In this document: piece by piece, positions 9,246-18,391 of the stretch
Layout: each line of letters begins with the position of its first letter
How positions within the stretch are numbered: the stretch's first letter is position 1
From: Gluconobacter thailandicus F149-1 = NBRC 100600
GTDB taxonomy: Bacteria > Pseudomonadota > Alphaproteobacteria > Acetobacterales > Acetobacteraceae
Reading direction: 5' to 3'
Length of the DNA stretch: 48,930 bases
Assembly (NCBI RefSeq): GCF_000964465.1
Contig: NZ_BANH01000069.1
Coordinates: 1 to 48,930, forward strand
Translations under genes and position numbers: made by a program
Notes under the pieces: generated by a model
What the model saw: the letters and a program-made list of their open reading frames with translations, nothing else
Told to the model about the DNA's origin: nothing
Database searches by the model: none

Positions 9246-10193
9246 ATGTCGGGCGAATTCAGTTTCATCGCCCGACACTTCCGGCCCCTCGCAGGCCGGG
9301 AAAGTCTCGACCTTCGAGATGACTGCGCCCTGATTTCCTGCCCTCCGGGGCAGGAACTGGCCATTTCAACCGACACAATGGTCGAGAATGTCCATTTCCT
9401 TCCGGATGATCCTCCGGAAACGCTTGGACGCAAACTCCTGCGCTGCAATCTGTCAGATATCGCAGCCATGGGAGCAGCGCCCTACGCCTACACCCTGAAC
9501 GTCACCATCCCCCGGGGACCACGTCACAACGACACCTGGTTCAGCGCTTTCGTAGCCGGATTATCAGAGGACCAGGCCCAATACGGCGTGACGCTTCTGG
9601 GAGGCGACACAACCTCCACGTCCGGACCTCTGGTTCTCTCTGCCACGGTATTCGGCCGCCTGAGCAAAGGAACCGCGCTGCGACGAAATGGCGCCAAAGC
9701 GGGCGACAGCCTGTGGGTCACGGGTACAATCGGCGATGCCGCGCTCGGCCTTCTGACTCTTCAGGGAAAAATTTCTGATCCATCAGGTTTTCTGGCTGAC
9801 CGCTATCGCTTACCGCAGCCAAGAACAGGATTGGCCCTGAACGGTATCGTGCATGCAGCGATGGATATTTCAGACGGCCTTATTCAGGACTGTCAGCATA
9901 TTGCCGAAGAATCCGAGGTCGCCATCGACCTTCAGACAGAAGCCGTACCTGCATCACCAGCCGCAAAAACCCTGGGCCCGGCGTGGCTGGAACAACGACT
10001 GACCGGGGGGGATGACTATGAACTGCTTCTGGCCTGTCCGCCTGAGCACGAACATTCCCTGGCTCGTATCTGCCGGGAAGCCGGAGTTCCCGTAACGCGA
10101 ATAGGATCATTGCGATCAGGACGCGGCGTGCGTGCGCTTAATCGGGATGGGCAGGTCATCCAGTTTTTAAAAGGAGGATGGCAGCACTTCTGA
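9246..10193 (+). CDS. thiL: Thiamine-monophosphate kinase ThiL
   Basis: Phosphorylates thiamine monophosphate to the active coenzyme thiamine diphosphate. PurM-like fold of 315 residues with DDCALISCPPG, the metal/ATP motif STDTMVENVHF (DTxVExVHF in the family), NLSDIAAMGA, TLLGGDTT and the late TGGDDYELL motif. The last of these is encoded by a run of seven G at 10005-10011. It is the third gene of the nrdR-nusB-thiL operon and works downstream of the ThiOSGE enzymes encoded about 36 kb to the right. The stop codon forms part of a terminator stem. Confidence 0.94.
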   Translation: MSGEFSFIARHFRPLAGRESLDLRDDCALISCPPGQELAISTDTMVENVHFLPDDPPETLGRKLLRCNLSDIAAMGAAPYAYTLNVTIPRGPRHNDTWFSAFVAGLSEDQAQYGVTLLGGDTTSTSGPLVLSATVFGRLSKGTALRRNGAKAGDSLWVTGTIGDAALGLLTLQGKISDPSGFLADRYRLPQPRTGLALNGIVHAAMDISDGLIQDCQHIAEESEVAIDLQTEAVPASPAAKTLGPAWLEQRLTGGDDYELLLACPPEHEHSLARICREAGVPVTRIGSLRSGRGVRALNRDGQVIQFLKGGWQHF

Positions 10194-10217
10194 ACGCTGC
10201 CCATCGCGTTCCTTTTT
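10192..10217 (+). terminator. Intrinsic terminator after thiL
   Basis: Perfect six-pair stem GAACGC (10192-10197) with GCGTTC (10206-10211), an eight-base loop, then CTTTTT. It begins within the thiL stop codon and lies before the convergent gene, so it closes the nrdR-nusB-thiL unit. No matching A-run exists on the other side, so it should work on the plus strand only. Confidence 0.65.
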
Positions 10218-10223
10218 CGGCCT

Positions 10224-11393
10224 TCAGCCCTCAATCGGGCACTCGTACAGGCGATACCGCTTGTAAGGATGCGGTACGACAGCTTCCGCCAAGTTCTTCA
10301 TCCGCGTATCGGATTCCTGGATCCACCCCAGCTCGACCCATTTATAAGGGAGAGATTGACCACGGCGCAGCAGTTCCGAAATCGCTAGGGACGGCAGCAG
10401 AGAGCCGAGCATGGTTCCGTGAAGTTTCCGGGTGACCCCCAGCAGGATCACGCGTGCAGAGTGGAACCGGTGGAGCCCAAGGCGAGCACCAAGCTTTACC
10501 CAACCCAAAGGTGAGGGATCTCCACCAAGATCGCCGGCAATGTCGTAAAGGTTTGGAACGACCAGAGCCATGGCGACAGGCTCTCCGTCCTGATCAATCT
10601 GCACATAATGCTCAGGCCGCAGCAGCGGCTTGAGCTGAGCGATCATGGCCTTCATTTCATAGTCCTGAAGGGGGACGAAGTTGTACTTCCCGCTCCAGGC
10701 ATCGTTATAAAGCGTGCGCAGGACTTCTCCCTGCGCCGCAATCTGCTTCTTGGAGAGGCGTGTCAGGGAGATTGACCCAAGACGTCCTTCGCCAATCGTC
10801 AGATCACCCGGAACACGGAAAATCGATTCGCTTTTATCCGTCAGGTCCAGCTTGTAGCTCAGCAGATCTTCGGTTCGCTGATAACCAGCCGCTTCCACCA
10901 AATGCCCGAGCAACTTGGGATGCCACGGCATCGCAATCATCAGAGGCTGATCCTGCCCCTCGATCATGAGGCCGGACTCACCGTTTCCGCTCAGCGTAAC
11001 GGGGCCACGAACGCGTTCCATGCCCTGCAACCGGAGCCAGTGCCGTGCAGCATCCAGCAGCGCAGACACGACAGACGCTTCTGGAACAGCATCCAGCGCC
11101 CCGAAGGACCCGATTTTCTCGCCCCAGAACTCGATCGCGCGATGATCAACAATCGCAGCAATGCGACCGACCGGGGTATTGCCACGCCAGGCCAGAAAGT
11201 AGCGGATGCTGGAGTGACGAAAAATCGCCGCCTTGCGGGGGTTGAGAAGGTCGTTCTGTTCCATGTCCAGCGAAGGAACAAAGCCGGGCATCCCAGCGTA
11301 GATACGACGGGGCAGGATAATGAAGAGCTTCAGATGTGCCCGCGTCGTAACTGGACGGACTACTAGATCATCTTGCGGAGCGGGCGATGTCAT
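10224..11393 (-). CDS. YghO-like GNAT-fold protein
   Basis: About 389 residues, function not known. It resembles the YghO-type family of acetyltransferase-fold proteins. The opening is VVRPVTTRAHLKLFIILPRR followed by IYAGMPGFVPSLDME, the family's usual 'F..LPR.IY...P.WVPPL' start. There is a GRIAAIVDH strand and GSFGALDA, and a RVRGPVTLSGNGESGLMIEG block. A second GNAT-like half contains EHYVQIDQDGEPVAMALVVPNLYD and ends with KWVELGWIQESDTRMKNLAEA and YKRYRLYE. These features suggest two tandem GNAT folds. The substrate cannot be told. The start is ATG 11393 (MTSPAPQDD); an earlier ATG at 11462 would add 23 residues without family support. Confidence 0.7.
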   Translation of the reverse strand: MTSPAPQDDLVVRPVTTRAHLKLFIILPRRIYAGMPGFVPSLDMEQNDLLNPRKAAIFRHSSIRYFLAWRGNTPVGRIAAIVDHRAIEFWGEKIGSFGALDAVPEASVVSALLDAARHWLRLQGMERVRGPVTLSGNGESGLMIEGQDQPLMIAMPWHPKLLGHLVEAAGYQRTEDLLSYKLDLTDKSESIFRVPGDLTIGEGRLGSISLTRLSKKQIAAQGEVLRTLYNDAWSGKYNFVPLQDYEMKAMIAQLKPLLRPEHYVQIDQDGEPVAMALVVPNLYDIAGDLGGDPSPLGWVKLGARLGLHRFHSARVILLGVTRKLHGTMLGSLLPSLAISELLRRGQSLPYKWVELGWIQESDTRMKNLAEAVVPHPYKRYRLYECPIEG

Positions 11394-11545
11394 AGGGTCG
11401 GGCCTTGCACCTCTGGTTGGAAAACAGGTTCCGGAATAAAGGGTAGCGTGCCGTTCAGGCACGGGGTCGCATCTTCTGGCATGGGAAGGCTATACCTTTC
11501 CACCATCAATCCGACCATGACTTTCAATATGTGGATCTTTCTTCC

Positions 11546-12349
11546 ATGACATCGACACCGCCCAACAGGCCCGGTCTTCAATCACGCATCCTGATCACCG
11601 GAGCCTCAAGCGGCATCGGAGAAGCCCTTGCGCTTCATTATGCACGGGCTGGCACACATCTCATACTCTGGGGACGCAACCAGACACGTCTGGATCGTGT
11701 CGCAACGCAGGCCGCCAGACACGGCGCAACGACCGAGACACTGGCTCTGGATCTCCGGGACCCGGATGCAGCCCTTCAGGCCCTTCGCACGGCCGATGAC
11801 AAAACTCCGGTTGATATTCTCATTCTGGCGGCTGGCCTGGGCGATATCCGGCCGGAAGGTGAACTCACGGAACTCCCCGAAGAGGTAAAGACAATCTCGC
11901 TGGTCAATTTCACCACGCCCGTCACACTGGCGACCGAAATGTCCCGGAGAATGATCAAACGGGGCGGAGGTAACATTGCCCTGATCGGGTCTGTCGCCGC
12001 ATTCCATGATCTGCCGATTGCCACGGCCTATAGCGGTTCCAAGGCAGGCCTGGCCCGGTTCAGCACAGCTCTTCACGCAGCTATGACACCGCATAATGTC
12101 CATATCACGCTAGTCTCTCCCGGCTATGTGGACACGCCGATGAGTCAACGCCTTGAAGGAGCCCGACCTTTCCTCGTTTCCTCCAGCAGGGCTGCACGCC
12201 TGATTGCTCGCGCAATCGGTCAGGGGAAGGCCCATCTCATGTTCCCATGGCCGTTTGCACTGGCGCGTCTATTGGAGATGCTGGTGCCCCGACCCATTGC
12301 CCATCGCCTCCTGCGCTCCGCAGAAGTGCGACAGCGTGCGTCAAATTAG
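11546..12349 (+). CDS. Short-chain dehydrogenase/reductase
   Basis: Classical SDR oxidoreductase of 267 residues. The Rossmann motif TGASSGIGEA is near residue 20, the adenine-ring motif is LAAGLGD (in place of NNAG), the catalytic Ser lies in IALIGSVAAF and the catalytic Tyr/Lys pair in AYSGSKAGLARF. The motif SPGYVDTPM is also typical. The C-terminal FPWPFALARLLEMLVPRPI is hydrophobic and may touch the membrane. The substrate is unknown. ATG 11546 is preferred; GTG 11531 is in frame but neither has a clear ribosome binding site. A 22-codon reading frame (11481-11549) ends in an ATGA overlap with this start. The gene is divergent from the YghO-like gene. Confidence 0.82.
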   Translation: MTSTPPNRPGLQSRILITGASSGIGEALALHYARAGTHLILWGRNQTRLDRVATQAARHGATTETLALDLRDPDAALQALRTADDKTPVDILILAAGLGDIRPEGELTELPEEVKTISLVNFTTPVTLATEMSRRMIKRGGGNIALIGSVAAFHDLPIATAYSGSKAGLARFSTALHAAMTPHNVHITLVSPGYVDTPMSQRLEGARPFLVSSSRAARLIARAIGQGKAHLMFPWPFALARLLEMLVPRPIAHRLLRSAEVRQRASN

Positions 12350-12440
12350 GAAAATCAACGTCTCGCTAACTTGACGCCACGCAGCCGGTAAGCGACTGCT
12401 TCCACATTAAATCCGCCAGACAGGCCAAAGGAAAGTTGTC

Positions 12441-13409
12441 ATGAGGGAAATTGTTGCGGTCGACATTGGGGGCACCCACGCCCGTTTCGCGATTGCAAGC
12501 ATCGAGAACGGGAAAGTTGTTGAGCTCGGAGAAGCCGTCACCCTGAAATGCGCCGAGCACGCCAGTCTTGCTCTCGCCTGGGAAGCTTTTGGCCGCTCCC
12601 TTGACCGGCCGATGCCAAAAGAAGCGGGTATTGCTGTCGCCTGTCCGGTCACCGGCGAAATCCTGAAGATGACCAATAATCCCTGGATCATCCATCCGTC
12701 CCAGCTGGCTCAGCGCCTGCATCTGGAAAATTTCGTGCTGGTCAACGATTTCGGTGCCGTCGCCCATGCAGTAGCGCAGGTTGACCCCTCCTACATGCAG
12801 CATCTCTGCGGACCGGACATTGACCTTCCTCCACAGGGAGCGATTACAATCGTGGGCCCCGGTACGGGCTTGGGTGCCGCATGCCTTCTTCGACGCGGAT
12901 CGAGGTATTTCGTCATGGAGACAGAAGGCGGCCATCTGGACTACCCACCGCTCGATGACGTTGAAGACCGGATCCTGAAGGCTCTGCGTCAACGTTTCCG
13001 CCGTGTATCGGCAGAGCGGATCGTGTCCGGACCGGGCCTGACGAATCTTTATGAAGTCATCGCGGAACAGCAGGGACTGCCCATTACCCTGCGTGACAAC
13101 AAGACCCTCTGGCAGAACGCAATAGAAGGCTCGGATACCATCGCCGCTGCCGCCCTCGAACGATTCTGCCTCAGTCTCGGCGCGATTTCTGGCGACCTGG
13201 CTCTCGCGCATGGAGCAAAGGGCGTCGTGATTGCGGGCGGCCTGGGCCTGCGTCTGGCAGGAATTCTTGGAGAGTCCGGATTTGCAGAACGCTTCGTTGC
13301 CAAAGGGCGTTTTGAGGCAATAATGAGCGAAATGCCCGTCAAGATCATCATGCATCCGCAGCCAGGACTATTTGGCGCGGCGGCAGCATATGCGGAAGCT
13401 CATTCCTGA
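12441..13409 (+). CDS. glk: Glucokinase
   Basis: Phosphorylates glucose with ATP to glucose 6-phosphate. 322 residues, against 321 for E. coli Glk. Motifs: phosphate-binding DIGGTHARFA (8-17), VNDFGAVAHAV, the GPGTGLGAACL loop, the sugar-binding ETEGGHLDYPP and a C-terminal VVIAGGLGLRLA. In acetic acid bacteria most glucose is oxidised in the periplasm; this enzyme would feed the part taken into the cytoplasm to the pentose phosphate route (family knowledge). It stands alone, 91 bases after the SDR gene, and is followed by the minus-strand tRNA-Cys. Confidence 0.93.
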   Translation: MREIVAVDIGGTHARFAIASIENGKVVELGEAVTLKCAEHASLALAWEAFGRSLDRPMPKEAGIAVACPVTGEILKMTNNPWIIHPSQLAQRLHLENFVLVNDFGAVAHAVAQVDPSYMQHLCGPDIDLPPQGAITIVGPGTGLGAACLLRRGSRYFVMETEGGHLDYPPLDDVEDRILKALRQRFRRVSAERIVSGPGLTNLYEVIAEQQGLPITLRDNKTLWQNAIEGSDTIAAAALERFCLSLGAISGDLALAHGAKGVVIAGGLGLRLAGILGESGFAERFVAKGRFEAIMSEMPVKIIMHPQPGLFGAAAAYAEAHS

Positions 13410-13457
13410 GGGAACAAGGAAAATGCTCGGATTTTCAAGGGGATAGATAAGGTCTCC

Positions 13458-13531
13458 TGGAGGTCCGGGCGGGAATCGAACCCACATTCGCGGATTTGCA
13501 GTCCGCTACATCACCATTCTGCCACCGGACC
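13458..13531 (-). tRNA. tRNA-Cys (GCA)
   Basis: 74 bases including the encoded CCA. The acceptor stem pairs GGTCCGG (5') with CCGGACC, followed by discriminator U, the cysteine identity base, and CCA. The anticodon stem-loop is GCGGA-CTGCAAA-TCCGC, with anticodon GCA at 13497-13499 on the plus-strand numbering. The T-arm has GGGTTCGATTCCC. No intron is seen. It lies alone between glk and the tolC-like gene. Confidence 0.97.
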
Positions 13532-13547
13532 TCGGGGAGACAGGCGC

Positions 13548-13576
13548 TGTATCGTCTCTCAGAGCGTTTTGGTCAA
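13548..13576 (-). promoter_or_regulatory. Promoter of tRNA-Cys
   Basis: On the minus strand TTGACC (13571-13576) is followed after exactly 17 bases by GATACA (13548-13553), and the tRNA begins 16 bases further on. The -35 element is good and the -10 weak. Position and spacing fit a housekeeping-sigma promoter with a very short leader. Confidence 0.5.
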
Positions 13577-13684
13577 GAGAGATATTTCAATCCGGAAGAG
13601 GATTTTTCTTCTTGGAATGAACAGGCTATTAAGAGCTGATTCACGAAACGCTGCGATACAGTGTTCAGACGGGCAGGATATCTC

Positions 13685-15142
13685 ATGACTTCAGGATGCA
13701 ACGGCGCAAAGACAATGACTGGTCCTCTCGGGCTGGGTCTTCTGACCTTCCTCCTGAGCGGTACCGCTCTTGCTCAGAAATATGATGGAAGCGGTTCGCC
13801 AACCTTTGTGCCGCATACGTTGCAGGAAGCCCTCTCCACCGCCTATCTGACCAACCCGACCCTCAGGGAAGAGCGTGCCCGCCTCCGTGCGACGGATGAG
13901 CAGGTGCCGACAGCGATGGCTGGATGGCACCCGACCATTCAGGGCACCATGAACCTGAGTTATTATGACGGCGCCACCAATTACGCCTCAACAGGCGGAT
14001 CACTGGGAAGCAACGTCCGGTATCAGACACCTGGTTACAATGGCGGAGTAAATATTTCGCAACCGCTTTATCAAGGCGGAAAAACTCTTGCCAGCATCCA
14101 TGCGGCGACCAATCAGGTCATGGCGGAACGGGCCAAACTGATTGCGACTGAGCAGGACGTCTTTACCAACGTTGTAAATGCATATGTTGGTGTCATTGAA
14201 GACGAACAACTCCTTCAGTTGGCCATCAACAACGAGCGTGTTCTTCAGCAGCAGCTTCAGGCTACGGAGGAGCGTTTCCATGTGGGAGAAATCACCCGCA
14301 CGGATGTCGCTCAGGCACAGGCAGCACTGGCAAGTGCTACCGCGCAACGCCAGCAGTCAGAAGGGACGCTTCAGAGCGCACAGGCTACGTATCTGCAGAT
14401 CGTTGGTATTGCAGCGCCTCCGAACCTTGAGCCGCCTCAGCCTCTGAACCTTCCTGTGAAAAGCGAAAAAGAAGCTATTGGGCTAGCCGTTCAGAATAAT
14501 CCCAATGTTGTCAATGCGCTCTTCACGGAAGCACAACAGAAGGACAATGTCTCCGTTCAGATCTCCGCAATCATGCCCAAGGTCTCCGCGGAACTGAACT
14601 ACCAGCACTCTGTCAATCAGGGGTACAGCCGGTCGCTGACAGACAACAAGTACGGAGTGATCGCATTCCAGGTCCCCATTTATCAAGGTGGATCGGAATA
14701 TTCCGCTATTAGGGGGGCGCGCCAGCAGACACAGGCCGCCCATCGGGAAGTCGACGTACAACGTCGTCAGGCTCTGCAGAAAGCCGCCGCCAGCTGGCAG
14801 CAGATGGTTGCCTACAAGCAATCCATCGCCAGCGACCGTATCGCCATTTCCGCAAACGTGGTGGCGCTGGATGGCGTCGAGCGACAGGCACTTGTTGGCA
14901 CCAGCACAACCCTTGCAGTTCTCCAGCAGCAGCAGACCCTCCTCTCGGCACAGCAGGCCCTGGTACAGCATCTCTCCAATCTGGTGCTGTCGTCCTATGC
15001 TGTAGCAGCCTCCATTGGCCGCCTGACTGCATCGGACCTGAAGCTGGGCGTGCCGCTCTATGACGAAAAAGCCTATTACAACGCCGTCAAGAACAAGCTG
15101 TGGGGAATGAGCGATTACGCCATCAACCAGCCAGGGCGTTAA
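13685..15142 (+). CDS. TolC-family outer membrane efflux channel
   Basis: Outer-membrane channel of type I secretion or multidrug efflux systems, 485 residues. A signal peptide ends about residue 31 (LLSGTALAQ). Two TolC repeats follow: the first with SLGSNVRYQTPGYNGGVNIS and QPLYQGGKTLASIHAA, the second with QVPIYQGGSEYSAIRGA. Long helical coiled-coil stretches are rich in Gln and Ala, e.g. TRTDVAQAQAALASATAQRQ and LQQQQTLLSAQQALVQ. ATG 13685 is chosen because the signal peptide starts there; GTG 13661 is in frame upstream. No inner-membrane pump or adaptor lies beside it. A tolC homologue next to popZ and valS is a recurring alphaproteobacterial arrangement. Confidence 0.88.
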   Translation: MTSGCNGAKTMTGPLGLGLLTFLLSGTALAQKYDGSGSPTFVPHTLQEALSTAYLTNPTLREERARLRATDEQVPTAMAGWHPTIQGTMNLSYYDGATNYASTGGSLGSNVRYQTPGYNGGVNISQPLYQGGKTLASIHAATNQVMAERAKLIATEQDVFTNVVNAYVGVIEDEQLLQLAINNERVLQQQLQATEERFHVGEITRTDVAQAQAALASATAQRQQSEGTLQSAQATYLQIVGIAAPPNLEPPQPLNLPVKSEKEAIGLAVQNNPNVVNALFTEAQQKDNVSVQISAIMPKVSAELNYQHSVNQGYSRSLTDNKYGVIAFQVPIYQGGSEYSAIRGARQQTQAAHREVDVQRRQALQKAAASWQQMVAYKQSIASDRIAISANVVALDGVERQALVGTSTTLAVLQQQQTLLSAQQALVQHLSNLVLSSYAVAASIGRLTASDLKLGVPLYDEKAYYNAVKNKLWGMSDYAINQPGR

Positions 15143-15177
15143 AACTTTCCTGTAAGCCGCGGATAATTTTGCAGCCC

Positions 15178-15669
15178 ATGACTTCCCCAGTGCAACCACC
15201 GTCCCAGTCGGGCAGTGATGACGAAACAATTGAAACCGTTCTCAGCTCGATCCGCCGGATCCTGCATGACGATACGATTAACAAGGATAAAAAGGGTCAG
15301 CTTATGACGTCCACCACACCTCAAGATGAGCTTACCCTTGATTCTTCCATGATGGTTTCCGCACCAGAGGCGGCATCTCCGACCGAGCAGAAATCAATGG
15401 AAAGTTCTGCATCAGACGACCTCATGGGTGCACAGACCATCGCAGCAGCTGAACATTCCCTCAAGGATCTTCAGAGTGCGTTCAGCGCGCGCGGCAGCAA
15501 GGCCATCCCATCCGATACCGTCATCAGCAATGGCAGCGGCATGACAATTGAGGATATGGTACGCACAGAGGTGAGGGCCATGGTTCGGACGTGGATGGAC
15601 GCTCACCTGCCATCACTGGTGGAAATCCTTGTCCGCGCCGAGATTGCGCGCCTTCGCCCTAACAGCTGA
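15178..15669 (+). CDS. popZ: Cell-pole-organising protein PopZ (DUF2497)
   Basis: Polar scaffold that in Caulobacter anchors the ParB/parS centromere and recruits cell-cycle regulators. 163 residues, against 177 in Caulobacter. The conserved N-terminal helix ETIETVLSSIRRILHDD lies near residue 16. A long low-complexity acidic/Ser/Thr middle follows, then the conserved C-terminal oligomerisation region MTIEDMVRTEVRAMVRTWMD and LPSLVEILVRAEIARL. The middle is less proline-rich than in Caulobacter. Start ATG 15178 is taken because the family begins just before the first helix. Position between a tolC homologue and valS supports the call. Confidence 0.88.
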   Translation: MTSPVQPPSQSGSDDETIETVLSSIRRILHDDTINKDKKGQLMTSTTPQDELTLDSSMMVSAPEAASPTEQKSMESSASDDLMGAQTIAAAEHSLKDLQSAFSARGSKAIPSDTVISNGSGMTIEDMVRTEVRAMVRTWMDAHLPSLVEILVRAEIARLRPNS

Positions 15670-15724
15670 AAAGCTTTCACTCGTCTTCCACTTTAACAGC
15701 AGTCGCTGATCTTTCTGGATTATC

Positions 15725-18391
15725 ATGCTCGAAAAAAGTTTTGTTCCCGCCGAACACGAAACCTCCCTGTACGACAACTGGGAGAAAAGCGGGGCTTTCC
15801 GTGCCGACCCGAATGCACCGGGAACACCTTTTTCGATCATGTTTCCACCCCCAAATGTCACGGGTACGCTTCATCTGGGTCATGCCCTGACCTTCACTCT
15901 TCAGGACATCCTGATCCGCTGGAAGCGTCAGGAAGGTTTCAACGTCCTTTGGCAGCCAGGAACTGATCACGCCGGCATCGCTACCCAGATGGTTGTTGAG
16001 CGTGCTCTGGATAAGGAAGGCGTAAGCCGGACTGCACTGGGACGTGAAGGTTTTGTGGAGCGCGTCTGGGACTGGAAGCAGCAGTCTGGTGGCGAAATTG
16101 TTCAGCAGCTCCGCAAACTCGGCGCATCAGCCGACTGGGAGCGTGAGCGCTTCACGATGGATGAGGGGCTTTCGAAAGCTGTCCGCAAAGTCTTCGTTCA
16201 GCTTCATCAGGAAGGCATCATTTACCGTGACCGCCGTCTGGTAAACTGGGACCCCAGCTTCCGTTCCGCAATCTCGGACCTTGAAGTCGAAAATCGCGAG
16301 ACCAGGGGATCAATGTGGTACATCCGCTATCCGCTTGAGGATGGCCGGACCATTACCGTGGCTACCACTCGCCCCGAAACAATGCTGGCGGACGTCGCAG
16401 TAGCCGTTCATCCTGAAGATGAACGTTATGCTGACATGATCGGCAAACTGGTAACGCTTCCTCTGACAGGCCGGCGTATCCCGATCGTAGCGGACCTTCA
16501 TTCCGACCCGGAAAAAGGTACAGGTGCCGTCAAGATCACACCTGCGCATGACTTCAACGACTTTGAAGTTGGCAAGCGCCATGATCTGCCTGCCCCCACC
16601 ATGCTCGATGAAACAGCATGCATCTGGCTTGATGAAATCCGCAGCGAGTTGCAGGACGTTGAGGGCCTTGCCTCTATCGAATTTGTGAATTCTCTGGCTG
16701 GCATGAGCCGGGAAGAAGGGCGCAAGCGGATTGTCTCCGAACTTGAACGTCTGGAATGGCTGGAAAAAATTGAGCCACACAAACTTCAGGTTCCGTACGC
16801 AGAGCGTGGCGGTGCCGTTGTTGAGCCTCGCCTGACGCTTCAGTGGTACTGTGACGCACAGAAGCTTTCCGGCCCGGCAGTAGACGCTGTCGAAAGCGGT
16901 AAAATCGTTTTTGAGCCCCGGCAATGGCAGAATACATTCTTCGCCTGGATGCGGGATCTTCAGCCATGGTGCATCAGTCGTCAGCTTTGGTGGGGGCATC
17001 GTATTCCGGCCTGGTATGCGCCAGACGGAAGCGTTTTTGTTGCCGAAAACGAGGCCGAAGCTCAGGCTCAGGCCGGCGAGGGCATACCACTCACGCAGGA
17101 CGAAGACGTTCTGGACACATGGTTCAGTTCGGGCCTCTGGCCGTTCACGACGCTCGGGTGGCCGGACAAGCCCCCAGAACTGGCACGGTATTATCCAACA
17201 AGCGTGCTGGTCACAGGTTTTGACATTATCTTCTTCTGGGTCGCCAGAATGATGATGATGGGTCTGCATTTCATGGATGACGTTCCGTTCCGTACGGTCC
17301 TGATCCATGGTCTGGTTCGGGACGAAAAAGGACAGAAAATGTCCAAGTCCAAGGGGAATGGCCTCGATCCTCTGGATCTTATCGCCGAGTTTGGTGCTGA
17401 TGCCACACGTCTGGCAATCTGTGCAGGAACCGGCCCGGGACGAGACATCAAACTTGGCAGAAAGCGCGTTGAAGAACATCGTGCCTTCGTCACCAAACTC
17501 TGGAATGCGGCACGGTTTCTCGAAATGAACGGGGCGGCACCCGTCACAGATTTTGACCCTGCAGCAGTTCAGGGCAGCCTGAGCCGGTGGATTCTTACCG
17601 AAGCCAATGCGGCTATTACCGAAGCCCAGCAGGCTCTTTCGGCCTATCGCTTCGATGAGTATGCGAACTGCTGCTATCGTTTCGTCTGGAGCCGCTTCTG
17701 TGATTGGTTCGTAGAGTTCTCCAAACCCGTTTTCGCAGCAGAAAATGCTGAAACGACTGAGCTTCGCGCCGTAAGCGCGCATGTTCTGGGCCTGATTCTA
17801 CGCCTGATGCAGCCAGTGACACCATTTGTCACGGCGACGCTTTGGGAGCAGCTAGGTTACGCTGGTGATTTCACAGCCATCCAGTGGCCGGAAACCATGT
17901 CCGTTCAGGGGGCCGAAGAAGCCCGGGCAGAACTCGACTGGGTGGTGCGACTGATCAGCGAAGTCCGGACTGTTCGTTCAGAAATGAATATTCCTCCGGC
18001 CCAGAAAGCTCCGCTGATTTTCCGGGATGTTTCCCCGGAGAATCTTGCCCGCGCCAAGACCTGGGAAGAAGCCATCGGGCGTATGGCGCGTGTTTCGGAA
18101 GTGGATGTTCTGTCGGGCGATATCCCTCGCAATGCCGCACAGATCGTTCTGGACGAAGCCACGATTTTTATTCCTCTTGAAGGGCTTATTGATCTCGATG
18201 CAGAGCGCGCGCGTCTTGCAAAAGAGATCAGCAAGAACGAAGGTGAAATTGTTAAAGTCCGCCGCAAACTGGACAACGCTGATTTTGTTGCACGCGCAAA
18301 GCCTGAAGTGGTTGAAGAAAACCGCCAGCGTCTTGAAACTTTCGAGCATGACCTCGAACGCCTCAAGGCCGCTCTGGCGCGACTTGGCTAA
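15725..18391 (+). CDS. valS: Valyl-tRNA synthetase
   Basis: Class I aminoacyl-tRNA synthetase charging tRNA-Val, 888 residues. The HIGH-type motif is in PPNVTGTLHLGHAL (about 42-55), the editing domain contains TTRPETMLADVAVAVHPED, WWGHRIPAWY follows, and the KMSKS motif is in KGQKMSKSKGNGLDPLDLI (about 535). The C-terminal 70 residues form the family's coiled coil (ERARLAKEISKNEGEIVKVRRKLDN). It is shorter than E. coli ValS (951). A strong Shine-Dalgarno sequence is not seen before ATG 15725, but the N-terminus aligns with the family. The next gene probably starts inside the last codons. Confidence 0.97.
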   Translation: MLEKSFVPAEHETSLYDNWEKSGAFRADPNAPGTPFSIMFPPPNVTGTLHLGHALTFTLQDILIRWKRQEGFNVLWQPGTDHAGIATQMVVERALDKEGVSRTALGREGFVERVWDWKQQSGGEIVQQLRKLGASADWERERFTMDEGLSKAVRKVFVQLHQEGIIYRDRRLVNWDPSFRSAISDLEVENRETRGSMWYIRYPLEDGRTITVATTRPETMLADVAVAVHPEDERYADMIGKLVTLPLTGRRIPIVADLHSDPEKGTGAVKITPAHDFNDFEVGKRHDLPAPTMLDETACIWLDEIRSELQDVEGLASIEFVNSLAGMSREEGRKRIVSELERLEWLEKIEPHKLQVPYAERGGAVVEPRLTLQWYCDAQKLSGPAVDAVESGKIVFEPRQWQNTFFAWMRDLQPWCISRQLWWGHRIPAWYAPDGSVFVAENEAEAQAQAGEGIPLTQDEDVLDTWFSSGLWPFTTLGWPDKPPELARYYPTSVLVTGFDIIFFWVARMMMMGLHFMDDVPFRTVLIHGLVRDEKGQKMSKSKGNGLDPLDLIAEFGADATRLAICAGTGPGRDIKLGRKRVEEHRAFVTKLWNAARFLEMNGAAPVTDFDPAAVQGSLSRWILTEANAAITEAQQALSAYRFDEYANCCYRFVWSRFCDWFVEFSKPVFAAENAETTELRAVSAHVLGLILRLMQPVTPFVTATLWEQLGYAGDFTAIQWPETMSVQGAEEARAELDWVVRLISEVRTVRSEMNIPPAQKAPLIFRDVSPENLARAKTWEEAIGRMARVSEVDVLSGDIPRNAAQIVLDEATIFIPLEGLIDLDAERARLAKEISKNEGEIVKVRRKLDNADFVARAKPEVVEENRQRLETFEHDLERLKAALARLG

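Noticed and set aside
10005-10011. Run of seven G in thiL as a phase-variable tract
   Set aside because: It encodes the conserved TGGDDYELL motif and thiL is an essential-type gene; a run of seven is not long enough to argue for phase variation.
12366-13355. Minus-strand open frame of 329 codons opposite glucokinase
   Set aside because: The plus strand encodes a full-length glucokinase with all motifs; the opposite frame matches nothing I recognise.
16310-17782. Minus-strand open frame of 490 codons inside valS
   Set aside because: It is antisense to the conserved catalytic core of valS, shows no domain and has low-complexity, Cys-rich composition.
18027-18383. Long N-terminal extension of the alpha/beta hydrolase inside valS
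   Set aside because: It is a shadow of valS in another frame and would place the signal peptide internally.
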